Source: Saccharobesus litoralis (GTDB taxonomy: Bacteria > Pseudomonadota > Gammaproteobacteria > Enterobacterales > Alteromonadaceae). Taken from it: a stretch of 64,000 nt of DNA. The position numbers and the translations under genes were made by a program. The notes under the pieces were generated by a model that worked only from the letters and a program-made list of their open reading frames with translations, was not told where the DNA came from and searched no databases. Numbering within the stretch: the first letter of the stretch is position 1; each line of letters begins with the position of its first letter. Below are positions 36,198 through 44,697 of this stretch, piece by piece. The stretch covers positions 4,938,065 to 5,002,064 of the forward strand of contig NZ_CP026604.1 of the NCBI RefSeq assembly GCF_003063625.1. The letters run 5' to 3'.

Positions 36198-37925
36198 TTA
36201 ATCAAGTCCAAAAGCCAACACAGCAAGTACAATATTACATAAAACTAAAACAAAGCTGGTGGTTTTCCAAAACGCTAACGGGTCGCGCTGCATCAATGGC
36301 ATATGCTCATGCTTACTGACTAAACTTATGTTTGGTTTTTGAATATCAGCAATGAATTCTGAGAAAGCTTGTTGGCGTTGACTAGGTTGTGGGCTACAGG
36401 CTTTTTCAATCGCCAAATCCAACCATTTAGGAATATCATCTCGATAAACCGATAGCTCTTTATACGACCATGGCGTGTAACTGTCGGGAATATTATTACG
36501 CAAGTTTTCTAATTTATACGGTAATTTTCCACATAGCATTTCATACATCATAACCGCTAGTGAAAACATATCTGAGCGAAAGTCACCCGTGTGATGCTTT
36601 TTACGTTCGACTAGTAATTCAGGCGCAATATAATCTACTGAGCCAACGGGGATATCCTCAGCAATCGGCGATTTAATTTCTTCTAAGCCTTCGACTCTTA
36701 CCGTACCAAAGTCAATGATCTTAATTTGCCCAAAGCGATCAATAATCACATTTTCCGGTTTAATATCACGGTGTAACATGCCATTACGTTGAAAATGGCG
36801 TAAGCCCTTACAGACTTCAACAATAATTTTGCGTACTTGATCAACTGAAGGTTGTGGATTATCTATCATCCATTGGCGTAAGTTTTGCCCATCCAGAAAC
36901 TCACACAAATGATACATAAAGCGGCTATTTTCACCGCGCGGAAAGACTCGCATAATGTGTGAATGATTTAAACGTTTACCTATCCACTCTTCGCGTAAAA
37001 ACCCATCGAGATAAGTAGCATCATCATTGTAATAATCACTTGGTGTCTTGAGAACAAACTGTTTGCCGTCTTTATCTTCCACTAAATAAACATGGCTGCG
37101 TGTACCAGAGAACAGTACCCGACAAACCTTATAGCCTTCCAGCACCTGCCCCACACTCAACACAGGAGGAATAGCTAACGATGTCACTTGTTTATGTGCC
37201 TCGTTAATATCTTCCTCTGGGATCTCATCAACGCGCACAATGACACAAGACAAGTTGTCATCACTACCATTAGTCAGTGCTAGGTTACACAAGGCCGTGG
37301 CACATTCTTCAAGGTTTTCATGTTCTTCCAGCGCTTTGTTAACTTCTTTATAGCTAACAAAATTGTGAAAACCATCTGTGGTTAAAAAGAACAAATCGCC
37401 TTCGTGCAACTCTACTTTTTGATAATCAACCTCTAAGTGGCTATCTATACCCATGGCTCGGGTTAAAATGTCTTGCTCGCGCGTTGGATGTACGTGATCC
37501 CGTGTTAACGCGCGCCAGCGTTTACCTTCGTTACGATAAACGCGACTATCCCCTACATGAAATAAATAAGCTGAGCAAGATTTAAAAATAATCGAGCTAA
37601 ACGTGGCGACTAACGCATCTTGATGTAAATTACGATTTTGATTATATAACCACGAATTAAGCGCCGTGATCACCCGTACCGCAGACTGCGTAACACTCCA
37701 TGTATCAGGTGTTGCGTAATAATCACTAATAAATTGGGTTACGGCAATTTGCGATGCCTCTTGCGAGCGCTCACTACTGCTAACACCATCAGCAATCGCC
37801 GCTACCGCCCCTTTATGTTTGAGCGTTGCGCCTTGGGCTGTCTTAACCGCAAATGCATCTTGGTTAACCACTTTAACGCCAGCACTCGAATAACCGCCGA
37901 CTGATATTTTTAATTCTTTTGTCAC
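36198..37925 (-). CDS. PP2C phosphatase-Ser/Thr kinase fusion with C-terminal membrane anchor
   Basis: 575 residues. The N-terminal PP2C-type phosphatase (about 1-240) has AIADGVSSSERS, HVGDSRVYR, TTDGFHNF and SDDNLSCVIV, the metal-binding aspartates. The kinase (about 262-535) has LHRDIKPENVI (Asp387), KIIDFGTVRV and GSVDYIAPE; the Gly-rich loop is degenerate. One membrane helix ends the protein (about 548-570), so both enzymes face the cytoplasm. It lies beyond narK's terminator, in the same direction. A kinase-phosphatase fusion by the nitrate genes suggests transporter or reductase control, but no target is shown. Confidence 0.88.
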   Translation of the reverse strand: MTKELKISVGGYSSAGVKVVNQDAFAVKTAQGATLKHKGAVAAIADGVSSSERSQEASQIAVTQFISDYYATPDTWSVTQSAVRVITALNSWLYNQNRNLHQDALVATFSSIIFKSCSAYLFHVGDSRVYRNEGKRWRALTRDHVHPTREQDILTRAMGIDSHLEVDYQKVELHEGDLFFLTTDGFHNFVSYKEVNKALEEHENLEECATALCNLALTNGSDDNLSCVIVRVDEIPEEDINEAHKQVTSLAIPPVLSVGQVLEGYKVCRVLFSGTRSHVYLVEDKDGKQFVLKTPSDYYNDDATYLDGFLREEWIGKRLNHSHIMRVFPRGENSRFMYHLCEFLDGQNLRQWMIDNPQPSVDQVRKIIVEVCKGLRHFQRNGMLHRDIKPENVIIDRFGQIKIIDFGTVRVEGLEEIKSPIAEDIPVGSVDYIAPELLVERKKHHTGDFRSDMFSLAVMMYEMLCGKLPYKLENLRNNIPDSYTPWSYKELSVYRDDIPKWLDLAIEKACSPQPSQRQQAFSEFIADIQKPNISLVSKHEHMPLMQRDPLAFWKTTSFVLVLCNIVLAVLAFGLD

Positions 37926-37993
37926 GCTATGGCTTCCTAATCGAACTCAGCTTGCTAATAATTATTTAATTTTGACCAGTTAAAATATCCCTC

Positions 37994-38015
37994 GTAGGTC
38001 GAGGCTCGCTTCGAC
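37994..38015 (+). repeat. REP-like hairpin, GTAGG head
   Basis: GTAG(G), then GTCGA/TCGAC arms; it forms an opposed pair with 38081-38102, as in composite REP elements. Confidence 0.55.
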
Positions 38016-38080
38016 AAAACTTGCAATGATAAGCCTATGTCGCCGCTGGAAGCTAAGTCTGTAGCAGCTCTGCTGCTATT

Positions 38081-38102
38081 GTCGAAATAAATTTCGACCT
38101 AC
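38081..38102 (-). repeat. REP-like hairpin, GTAGG head
   Basis: Inverted copy of the unit at 1251 and 10323, with the perfect palindrome GTCGAAATTTATTTCGAC. Confidence 0.65.
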
Positions 38103-38207
38103 GCGGATATAAAGATTCCGTTAAATGTCTGGAACAGTGCACGGCAACCTACATTGCTCTAACCATTCTTAGTATCTCAGTGTTTTCATCTAATCATTTG
38201 CTAAATT

Positions 38208-38229
38208 GCAGGGTCGATTTTACATCGAC
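38208..38229 (+). repeat. REP-like hairpin, GCAGG head
   Basis: GCAGG (one change from GTAGG), then GTCGAT-TTTAC-ATCGAC, the same stem as 48906-48927. Confidence 0.55.
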
Positions 38230-38242
38230 AAACCTTGTGTTA

Positions 38243-38264
38243 GCCGAAATAAATTCGGCCCTAC
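38243..38264 (-). repeat. REP-like hairpin, GTAGG head
   Basis: On the minus strand GTAGG is followed by GCCGAA-TTTAT-TTCGGC, another stem variant with both arms changed. Confidence 0.6.
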
Positions 38265-38470
38265 AATGGAACGGATCTGTAATCTCGCACGCTTTAAGAT
38301 GGCTAACAAAACGGGCTCAACATGTCATTACTTTTGTGTCTGAGTACTAGTTGTATAAGCTCTTTAAAAAAACGCATAAAACTAGCCAGCCGCTAACTTA
38401 CTGTATTTAATAAATTTTAGAAATAGAAAAATACAAACTCACGGCTACAAATTACCCAGCCCATAAACAA

Positions 38471-38497
38471 CAAAAGTCGACACTAGGTCGACTTTTG
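38471..38497 (-). terminator. Terminator downstream of narK
   Basis: CAAAAGTCGAC-5 nt-GTCGACTTTTG, an 11-bp perfect stem 24 bp after the narK stop, with T-rich sequence on the minus side. It separates narK from the kinase-phosphatase gene. Confidence 0.75.
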
Positions 38498-38521
38498 TTT
38501 GGGTAAAATTAATGATTAAGT

Positions 38522-39991
38522 TTATTTAGAAACTTCAATTAATTCTACTGTACCGTCTTCACGAACTTCTGTCATATGACCAGAAGGCTCTTCCATAAGA
38601 AGAAGTGATACGAAACCTAGTACCGCAGTACCTGCGATTACTAAGAAGAATGTAGACGCATCAACCATAGCGAAGATAGTTAAGTAAGTTACCGCACCAA
38701 CGTTACCGTAAGCACCTGTCATACCAGCGATTTGACCCGTTAAACGACGCTTGATTAAAGGTACTACGGCGAATACCGCACCTTCACCCGCTTGTACGAA
38801 GAATGAACAAGCCATAGCACAAACAACCGCAACCCAGATTGGCCATTCAGAGTTGATTAAGCTCATTAAGAAGTAACCAACAGCAAGACCAGCAGTTAAG
38901 ATAAGAAGAGTCTTTTTACGACCAAACTTATCAGAAATTAAACCACCACCTGGACGAGACATTAAGTTCATGAATGCATAAGCAGATGCTAACAATGCAG
39001 CTGTAGTCATTGATAAACCGAATGTATCAGCAAAGAATAATGGAAGCATTGAAACAACCGCTAATTCAGAACCGAAAGTCGCGAAATAAAGGATGTTTAA
39101 TACAGCAACTTGCTTAAACTTGTACTGGTGCATTTCAGGAACAGGGTTCTTGAACATGTCAGCATTAACTTGATAAGCCTTCCAGCAATCAACAACAAAT
39201 AAAGCAACTAATGAAGCCCAAGCTAGCTGCATTGCACCTTCAGAGATAAGAGATACACCGTTTGGAGAAAGTTTATGCGCTAATACACCTAGTACGATGT
39301 ACATAGGAAGCTTCATGATAATTAATAAAGCGAAGTCACCTTTAGACGTAACTTCCATACCACCGATGTTTTTAGGACGGAAGTAAGTAGAACCTTTTGG
39401 CGTATCAGATACGTTAGCGTAGTAAATGAAACCAAAAATTAAGCTTAATGCACCTGTGATAGCCACAGCATAACGCCAGCCATCTTCACCACCGAATAAT
39501 AATGCAATGGTAGGTAGAGTCATAGCACCAGCAGCTGAACCGAAGTTACCCCAACCGCCGTAGACACCTTCAGCTGTACCTAGTTGGTTGTGAGGGAACC
39601 ACTCACTCACCATACGAATACCGATAACGAAACCCGCACCGATAAAACCAAGTAATAAACGCGATAGTGCTAACATTTCAAATGAGTCAGCAAACGCGAA
39701 CATAAAACAAGGAATTGAACAAATAATTAGAAGCGCTGAGTATACTTTACGAGGACCGAATTTATCGGTAAGCATACCTATGATAATACGCGCTGGAATG
39801 GTTAACGCTACGTTTAAGATAAGTAGTGTTTTTGTTTGAGCCATGGTTAAACCAAAGGTTTCACCAATAACTTTCAACAATGGTGCATGGTTAAACCATA
39901 CAAAAAAGGTAATAAAGAACGCAATCCACGACATGTGGAGTATTTTGTATTTTCCACTAAAGGAAAATAGGTTGAACTTATCTGTAGTCAT
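38522..39991 (-). CDS. narK: Nitrate/nitrite transporter, NarK-type MFS
   Basis: Imports nitrate across the inner membrane. 489 residues with 12 hydrophobic segments. The nitrate-signature regions are visible: [16 protein letters not shown] in TM5 and [12 protein letters not shown] in TM11, plus the MFS motif [11 protein letters not shown] between TM2 and TM3 and SDKFGRKKT after TM8. A long cytoplasmic loop follows TM6. It lies in the cobA-nirB-nirD-narK series, with a 223-bp gap after nirD. Import for assimilation fits the neighbours; nitrite export cannot be excluded. Confidence 0.9.
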   Translation of the reverse strand: MTTDKFNLFSFSGKYKILHMSWIAFFITFFVWFNHAPLLKVIGETFGLTMAQTKTLLILNVALTIPARIIIGMLTDKFGPRKVYSALLIICSIPCFMFAFADSFEMLALSRLLLGFIGAGFVIGIRMVSEWFPHNQLGTAEGVYGGWGNFGSAAGAMTLPTIALLFGGEDGWRYAVAITGALSLIFGFIYYANVSDTPKGSTYFRPKNIGGMEVTSKGDFALLIIMKLPMYIVLGVLAHKLSPNGVSLISEGAMQLAWASLVALFVVDCWKAYQVNADMFKNPVPEMHQYKFKQVAVLNILYFATFGSELAVVSMLPLFFADTFGLSMTTAALLASAYAFMNLMSRPGGGLISDKFGRKKTLLILTAGLAVGYFLMSLINSEWPIWVAVVCAMACSFFVQAGEGAVFAVVPLIKRRLTGQIAGMTGAYGNVGAVTYLTIFAMVDASTFFLVIAGTAVLGFVSLLLMEEPSGHMTEVREDGTVELIEVSK

Positions 39992-40166
39992 TTTTGACTC
40001 CTAAAATTTAAATATGTAAAACTTCAAAATTTAAATTTGCTGCGAATCAAAGTTTGTCCAACTTGCAATACTCGCCTCACTCGAAGCCAAATTACAAGGG
40101 AGACAAACCCTCATTCTGTCAAAACAACCGAATCTTCGAGCGTAAGCTTCCGCACTGAATTCGCGT

Positions 40167-40190
40167 TCTCGCTACCCCTTTGTAGCGAGA
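40167..40190. promoter_or_regulatory. Hairpin between nirD and narK
   Basis: TCTCGCTAC-CCCTTT-GTAGCGAGA, a 9-bp perfect stem without a T-run, 25 bp past the nirD stop. It may stabilise the upstream mRNA or reduce read-through into narK. Confidence 0.45.
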
Positions 40191-40214
40191 CCGTAGTTTT
40201 ATAAAAGCAAAAAA

Positions 40215-40541
40215 TTAGTTAGCTAATTGCACTTCGCCTTCGTGCACACGCACGTCATAGCTTTTCACTGAGTTTTCTGGTTCTTCCAGACATTCACCGC
40301 TAGCTAATGCAAAATGCTGCTTATATAAAGGTGATGCTACGGTAAACGTACCTTGCACATCAGCGACAATCCCACGTGAAAGCACATTCGCTTTACCAAT
40401 CGGATCATAATTAGAAATGGCATAAACTTTTTGTTCTGATTTTTCTAAGAAAATCGCCACTTGCTCACCATTGTGTAGTGCGCAAACACCCGTGTTAGGG
40501 ATTAAATCTTCAAACTGACAAACTGTCGTCCAGCTACTCAT
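40215..40541 (-). CDS. nirD: Nitrite reductase (NADH), small subunit
   Basis: 108 residues, the size of E. coli NirD. It has the Rieske-like fold of NirD without the Rieske cysteine/histidine pairs (VCALHNGEQVAIF ... YAISNYDPIGKANVLSRGIV ... SPLYKQHFALASGECLE), which is normal for this subunit. It pairs with NirB for siroheme-dependent reduction of nitrite to ammonium in the cytoplasm. The gap from nirB is 108 bp and contains a long palindrome. A GAGGAAAG ribosome site precedes the ATG. Confidence 0.94.
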   Translation of the reverse strand: MSSWTTVCQFEDLIPNTGVCALHNGEQVAIFLEKSEQKVYAISNYDPIGKANVLSRGIVADVQGTFTVASPLYKQHFALASGECLEEPENSVKSYDVRVHEGEVQLAN

Positions 40542-40568
40542 TTTCTTTCCTCAAATTCTATTCTTGTG

Positions 40569-40650
40569 ATTAATTCAGCTCTTCGACAGACTCAGGGGGG
40601 GAGGGAGCAATGCTCTTACTGAGTCTATCGAAGTCTTGAGCTGAATTAAT
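40569..40650. repeat. Long imperfect palindrome between nirB and nirD
   Basis: Outer arms ATTAATTCAGCTC (40569-40581) and GAGCTGAATTAAT (40638-40650) are perfect. Inner arms CTTCGACAGACTCAG (40581-40595) and CTGAGTCTATCGAAG (40619-40633) differ once. The nirB stop codon lies at its edge. It resembles CTTCGACAGACTCAG-type dispersed repeats of marine gammaproteobacteria and will fold in the mRNA. Confidence 0.7.
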
Positions 40651-43205
40651 TAAACCTCAGTGATCTCGATTAATTCGCCTTTGGCCAATTTTGCTTTTTC
40701 TTCATCAGTTGCAATACGGCCTTTTTCTTGACCACGCATTTCAACAAAAGCAAGCTTGTCATCAGTTAAGTCTGAGTTAATGAAGTGAGCGAAACGCTTC
40801 AAGCGCTCTGGGCTCTCAATTGTCTTCTTCCACTCACACTCATAAGTGTCGATAACTTTAGCCATATCAGCTTCAAGAGATTCACAGATACCTAACTTAT
40901 CTTCGATAACCACTTCTTTCAGGTAATCTAAACCACCTTCCATGTTATCCATCCAAGTTGAGGTACGTTGTAAACGGTCTGCCGTGTGACAGTAGAACAT
41001 TAATACACGGTCGATATATTTAAGTAGTGTTTCATCGTCTAGGTCTGATGCAAATAAGTCAGCATGGCGAGGTTTCATACCGCCGTTACCACAAACGTAT
41101 AAGTTCCAACCGTTTTCAGTGGCGATAACACCAATATCTTTACCTTGCGCTTCAGCACACTCACGAGTACAGCCAGATACACCCATTTTTAATTTGTGTG
41201 GCGAACGTAAGCCTTTGTAGCGAAGCTCTAAATTAACGGCCATTGAAACTGAATCCAACATGCCGTAGCGACACCAAGTCGAACCGACACAAGATTTAAC
41301 GGTACGTAATGATTTGCCGTATGCATGGCCTGTTTCAAAACCAGCATCAACTAAACGGGTCCAGATAAGTGGTAATTCGTGTAACTGCGCACCAAAGAAA
41401 TCAATACGCTGACCACCCGTAATTTTGGTATATAGATTGAAGTCACGACCTATTTCACCAAGAACGATCAGTTGTTCTGGCGTGATTTCGCCACCAGCAA
41501 TACGAGGAACAACAGAGTACGTACCATCGCGTTGCATGTTAGCTAAGAAGATATCATTGGTATCTTGCAACTGAATATTATCGTCGCTCAAAATCCATTC
41601 GTTGTTCTTAGTGGCCAACATAGAACCAACAGCTGGTTTACAGATTTCACAACCGTGACCTGTACCGTGCTCAGCAATTAGCTCATCGAAAGTGTTGATG
41701 TCTTTAGTACGAACAATGTCGAACAATTCTTGACGGGTATAAGCGAAGTGTTCACAAATATCAGTGTTAACTTCTAAGCCCATGCTTTCAAGCGTACTGT
41801 TAAGTACTTGACCAACCATAGCAGCACAACCACCACAGCTAGTACCGGCTTTAGTACAAGACTTAAGTTCACCTAACTCATGACAACCTTCTTCAATTTT
41901 TGCAACTAAGTCACCTTTAGTCACATCGTTACAAGAACAGATCATCGCTGAATCAGGTAGTGCATCAACACCTAGCGCTGGAGCACCTTCAACTTGCGGA
42001 AGAATTAGACCTTCTGGATCACCTGGGATGTCCATTTCTTCTAGTACCATAGGTAGCAATGTTCCGTAGTTTTCTACGTCACCTACCATTACGGCACCTA
42101 ATAATTTCTTATTGTCTGCAGAAACAACAATCTTTTTATAAATTTCAGCGTTTTCGTTAGCGTAAGTGTAGCTAAGCGAACCTTCTGTACGAGCATGACA
42201 ATCACCAATACTGGCAACGTCTACACCTAATAATTTTAACTTGGTGCTCATATCCGCACCTTGGAAAAGCTCGTCACCACCTGTGATGTGTGAAACCGCT
42301 GCTTTTGCCATGGTGTAACCAGGTGCGACTAGACCAAAGATTTTGCCATCCCATAATGCACATTCACCAATTGCGTAAATGTTTTCATCAGAAGTTAAAC
42401 ATTGATCGTTAATAACGATACCGCCACGTGGGCCAATCTCTAGTTCAAACTGACGTGCTAGTTCGTCTTGAGGACGGATACCAGCAGAGAATAAGATCAT
42501 ATCAGTTTCTAAGTGCGTACCATCTGCAAAGTTCATGCGGTAACGGCTTTCTTCACCAGCAACGATCTCAGTTGTATTTTTGCCAGTGTGAACACCTAAA
42601 CCTAAGTTTTCGATCTTAGTGCGTAAGAATTGCCCGCCACCTTCATCTAACTGAACAGCCATTAAACGAGGCGCGAATTCAACAACGTGTGTTTCAAGAC
42701 CTAAGTTTTGTAGCGCGTTTGCCGCTTCAAGACCTAATAGACCACCACCAACAACAACACCTTTTTTGCTAACTTTAGCAGAGGCTGTCATGGCTTCTAA
42801 ATCTTCAATCGTACGATAAACTAAGCAGTGATCTTGGTCTTTACCTGGGATAGGTGGCACAAACGGATAAGAACCTGTCGCAAGGATCAATTTGTCGTAA
42901 GACTCAACTTTACCCGTTTCAGTAGTAATCGTTTTAGCGGCTTTATCAATACCGATAACTTTGTCGTTAACTAAATAACGAACGCCGTTTTCATCATAAT
43001 ACGCTTCTGACGTTAACATTAAATCGTCAGCTGTTTTGCCAGCGAAGTAGTAAGACAGACCAACACGGTCATAAGCCAAACGAGGCTCTTCAGAGAAAGT
43101 CGTTACTTCATAATTTGCATAATCAGGGTGTTGGATTAAGGTTTCGATGAACTTATGTCCAACCATACCGTTACCAACAACGATAATTTTTTGTTTCGAT
43201 GCCAT
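40650..43205 (-). CDS. nirB: Nitrite reductase (NADH), large subunit
   Basis: Six-electron reduction of nitrite to ammonium. 851 residues, near E. coli's 847. In order: FAD site IVVGNGMVGHKF (residue 5), NADH site GVVVGGGLLGLEA (about 148), BFD-type [2Fe-2S] ligands in CSCNDVTKGD and SCGGC (about 421-465), ferredoxin-like nitrite/sulfite-reductase domains, and siroheme/[4Fe-4S] ligands in SCVGSTWCRYG and SGCTRECAEAQG (about 640-680). It is 14 bp after cobA in the same direction, so co-transcribed from the sigma-54 promoter upstream of cobA. Confidence 0.97.
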   Translation of the reverse strand: MASKQKIIVVGNGMVGHKFIETLIQHPDYANYEVTTFSEEPRLAYDRVGLSYYFAGKTADDLMLTSEAYYDENGVRYLVNDKVIGIDKAAKTITTETGKVESYDKLILATGSYPFVPPIPGKDQDHCLVYRTIEDLEAMTASAKVSKKGVVVGGGLLGLEAANALQNLGLETHVVEFAPRLMAVQLDEGGGQFLRTKIENLGLGVHTGKNTTEIVAGEESRYRMNFADGTHLETDMILFSAGIRPQDELARQFELEIGPRGGIVINDQCLTSDENIYAIGECALWDGKIFGLVAPGYTMAKAAVSHITGGDELFQGADMSTKLKLLGVDVASIGDCHARTEGSLSYTYANENAEIYKKIVVSADNKKLLGAVMVGDVENYGTLLPMVLEEMDIPGDPEGLILPQVEGAPALGVDALPDSAMICSCNDVTKGDLVAKIEEGCHELGELKSCTKAGTSCGGCAAMVGQVLNSTLESMGLEVNTDICEHFAYTRQELFDIVRTKDINTFDELIAEHGTGHGCEICKPAVGSMLATKNNEWILSDDNIQLQDTNDIFLANMQRDGTYSVVPRIAGGEITPEQLIVLGEIGRDFNLYTKITGGQRIDFFGAQLHELPLIWTRLVDAGFETGHAYGKSLRTVKSCVGSTWCRYGMLDSVSMAVNLELRYKGLRSPHKLKMGVSGCTRECAEAQGKDIGVIATENGWNLYVCGNGGMKPRHADLFASDLDDETLLKYIDRVLMFYCHTADRLQRTSTWMDNMEGGLDYLKEVVIEDKLGICESLEADMAKVIDTYECEWKKTIESPERLKRFAHFINSDLTDDKLAFVEMRGQEKGRIATDEEKAKLAKGELIEITEV

Positions 43206-43219
43206 GTTTTCTTTCTCCG

Positions 43220-44062
43220 CTAGGCTGACAACTGCATATCGGCTGAAGCTTCAAATTCGAATGCCGATGATGTTGAATTATTAAACGTAGTTCCAAACCA
43301 GTGCATAGGCTCGGCTAAAGAAACCACATGTCCCACCACTACAAGTGAAGGAGACTGTAATTTGTTTTCTAAAGCTGTGTCACTGAGTTTAGCGAGGGTT
43401 GTTGTAAATGTACGCTGACTCTGTTGGCATCCACGCTCGATTAAAGCAGCGGGGGTGTCAGGAGATAAGCCATTTTGAGTCAACTGGCCAGTAATCATTG
43501 GCAATTTACTCAAACCCATATAAAAAACCAGAGTATGATCTAAATGAGCCAGTGCTGCCCAATCTAGATCAAGACTTTTCTCACCATGGGCTGTAACAAA
43601 GGTACAACCTTGTGAAATTCCGCGATGAGTAACAGGAATACCTGAATAAGCAGCAGCTCCGATACCCGCCGTAATGCCCGGTACAATTTCAACTTCAATA
43701 CCGGCTTGTTTAAGCGCTAGCATTTCTTCGCCGCCACGCCCAAAGACAAATGGATCGCCGCCTTTTAAACGACAAATACTGTAGCCTTGCTGAGCGCGAT
43801 CGATAAGTAAGTTGTTGATTTCGTCTTGGGTAAGATAATGCTGCCCTTTAGCTTTACCTACATATAAAGCTAAAGCACTGCTTGGAAATAATGCTCGAAT
43901 ATCAGCACTTACCAAATTGTCGTATACAATAATATCGGCAGATTGAATGGACTTAAGTGCTTTGACCGTTAGAAGATCAGCGTCACCTGGTCCTGCCCCG
44001 ACCAATGACACAGCCCCATAAGCTGAAGTAGATGATTTATCTAGCTTAATGGTAGTTGACAT
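43220..44062 (-). CDS. cobA: Uroporphyrinogen-III C-methyltransferase
   Basis: Makes precorrin-2, the first step toward the siroheme of NirB, using S-adenosylmethionine. 280 residues, the stand-alone form without CysG's oxidase/chelatase half, so those steps must be encoded elsewhere. SAM-binding VGAGPGDADLLTVKA (about 21-35), the CRLKGGDPFVFGRGGEE loop (about 97-113) and VVPGITAGIGAAAYSGIPVTHRG are diagnostic. It is first in the cobA-nirB-nirD-narK series; 14 bp separate it from nirB. Confidence 0.94.
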   Translation of the reverse strand: MSTTIKLDKSSTSAYGAVSLVGAGPGDADLLTVKALKSIQSADIIVYDNLVSADIRALFPSSALALYVGKAKGQHYLTQDEINNLLIDRAQQGYSICRLKGGDPFVFGRGGEEMLALKQAGIEVEIVPGITAGIGAAAYSGIPVTHRGISQGCTFVTAHGEKSLDLDWAALAHLDHTLVFYMGLSKLPMITGQLTQNGLSPDTPAALIERGCQQSQRTFTTTLAKLSDTALENKLQSPSLVVVGHVVSLAEPMHWFGTTFNNSTSSAFEFEASADMQLSA

Positions 44063-44143
44063 GTTGCTATACTCTCCTAACGTTTACTTCATCGTAACTA
44101 AATCGGTATTTAAACGTCGTTGCATTAAATACTCGGCAAGATA

Positions 44144-44164
44144 AAAGCAAACATAGTGCCAACA
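44144..44164 (-). promoter_or_regulatory. Sigma-54 promoter for cobA-nirBD-narK
   Basis: On the minus strand TTGGCACTATGTTTGCT: GG and GC exactly 10 nt apart, TGGCAC and TTGC both perfect. The start site should be near 44135, giving a leader of about 70 nt before cobA. Confidence 0.85.
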
Positions 44165-44257
44165 TGAAAAAATAAACTTAAAATTATTTAAATCCCTTAA
44201 ACGGTAAGGGTTTTTATGGTGATCCGACCTGCTAATACCAACGTACACCTTTGTTGG

Positions 44258-44287
44258 TGCACACTCGCAATGTGTGCAAATGCACAC
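44258..44287. promoter_or_regulatory. NtrC-like binding site cluster, part 1
   Basis: TGCACAC (44258-44264) and GTGTGCA (44272-44278) are perfect arms, and GTGTGC is again opposed by GCACAC (44282-44287). GCAC/GTGC arms resemble NtrC sites, though the spacings differ from the standard one. It lies about 100 bp upstream of the leftward promoter and about 200 bp upstream of the rightward one. Confidence 0.5.
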
Positions 44288-44312
44288 TTTTATGCAAATA
44301 CATCCAAATTAC

Positions 44313-44327
44313 GCACCTAATTAGTGC
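44313..44327. promoter_or_regulatory. NtrC-like binding site
   Basis: GCACCTAATTAGTGC closely fits the NtrC consensus GCACC-N5-GGTGC (one arm base differs). A further TGGTGCACCA palindrome lies at 44335-44344. Confidence 0.65.
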
Positions 44328-44478
44328 ATCATCATGGTGCACCAAAATATTCTGTAAAAATCCGCACACTGTTAATACAACAAGGTAATATAATGTGTAT
44401 GGCTCTTACCGCCGTCCTACTGGGCTTTTAGTGCGATACCAATATTATTGTTTACATTTATTGAACATTAGCTATCTA

Positions 44479-44496
44479 TTGGAACACTTTTTGCTT
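44479..44496 (+). promoter_or_regulatory. Sigma-54 promoter for the membrane-anchored reductase
   Basis: TTGGAACACTTTTTGC: GG (44481-44482) and GC (44493-44494) 10 nt apart, TTGC perfect, one change in TGGCAC. Expected start near 44506. Confidence 0.78.
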
Positions 44497-44505
44497 AGAC
44501 AGTAT

Positions 44506-44697
44506 CTGGAAAAACTAGTTGAGATATCTACGCTCCCCCAACACACAATGTGTTCGTAGGTTTGACAAGCTTAAAGTAAGACAACGGCGTCTGCTCCTAA
44601 TGAAGAAAATGTCTTCATTATATTCAGGTGTCCCAAATCTAATTTACATGCTGTCACCTGAAGTGGAGCTTAGATATAAGTGCTTAATGAGGCTCTT
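44506..44697 (+). promoter_or_regulatory. Structured leader of the membrane-anchored reductase
   Basis: About 190 nt with three hairpins: CTACG/CGTAG enclosing AACACA/TGTGTT (44528-44559); a perfect 9-bp TAATGAAGA/TCTTCATTA stem with 5-nt loop (44598-44620); and TTCAGGTG/CACCTGAA (44623-44662). No T-run follows, so a simple terminator is not evident. Nitrate-responsive antitermination is possible but unproven. Confidence 0.5.

Larger units (their letters stand above)
37926..38521. other. Gene-free stretch rich in REP-like hairpins
   Basis: 596 bp with no gene. It has four GTAGG-type hairpins (37994, 38081, 38208, 38243) in mixed orientation plus GTAGCAG/CTGCTA arms at 38061-38079, and the narK terminator at the right end. 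The kinase-phosphatase promoter is presumably at the left end. Confidence 0.6.
44063..44697. promoter_or_regulatory. Divergent nitrogen-control region
   Basis: 635 bp between cobA (leftward) and the membrane-anchored reductase (rightward). It holds a sigma-54 promoter for each side, several NtrC-like palindromes between them (44258-44344), and a structured leader in front of the rightward gene. No credible protein-coding frame. Confidence 0.7.
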
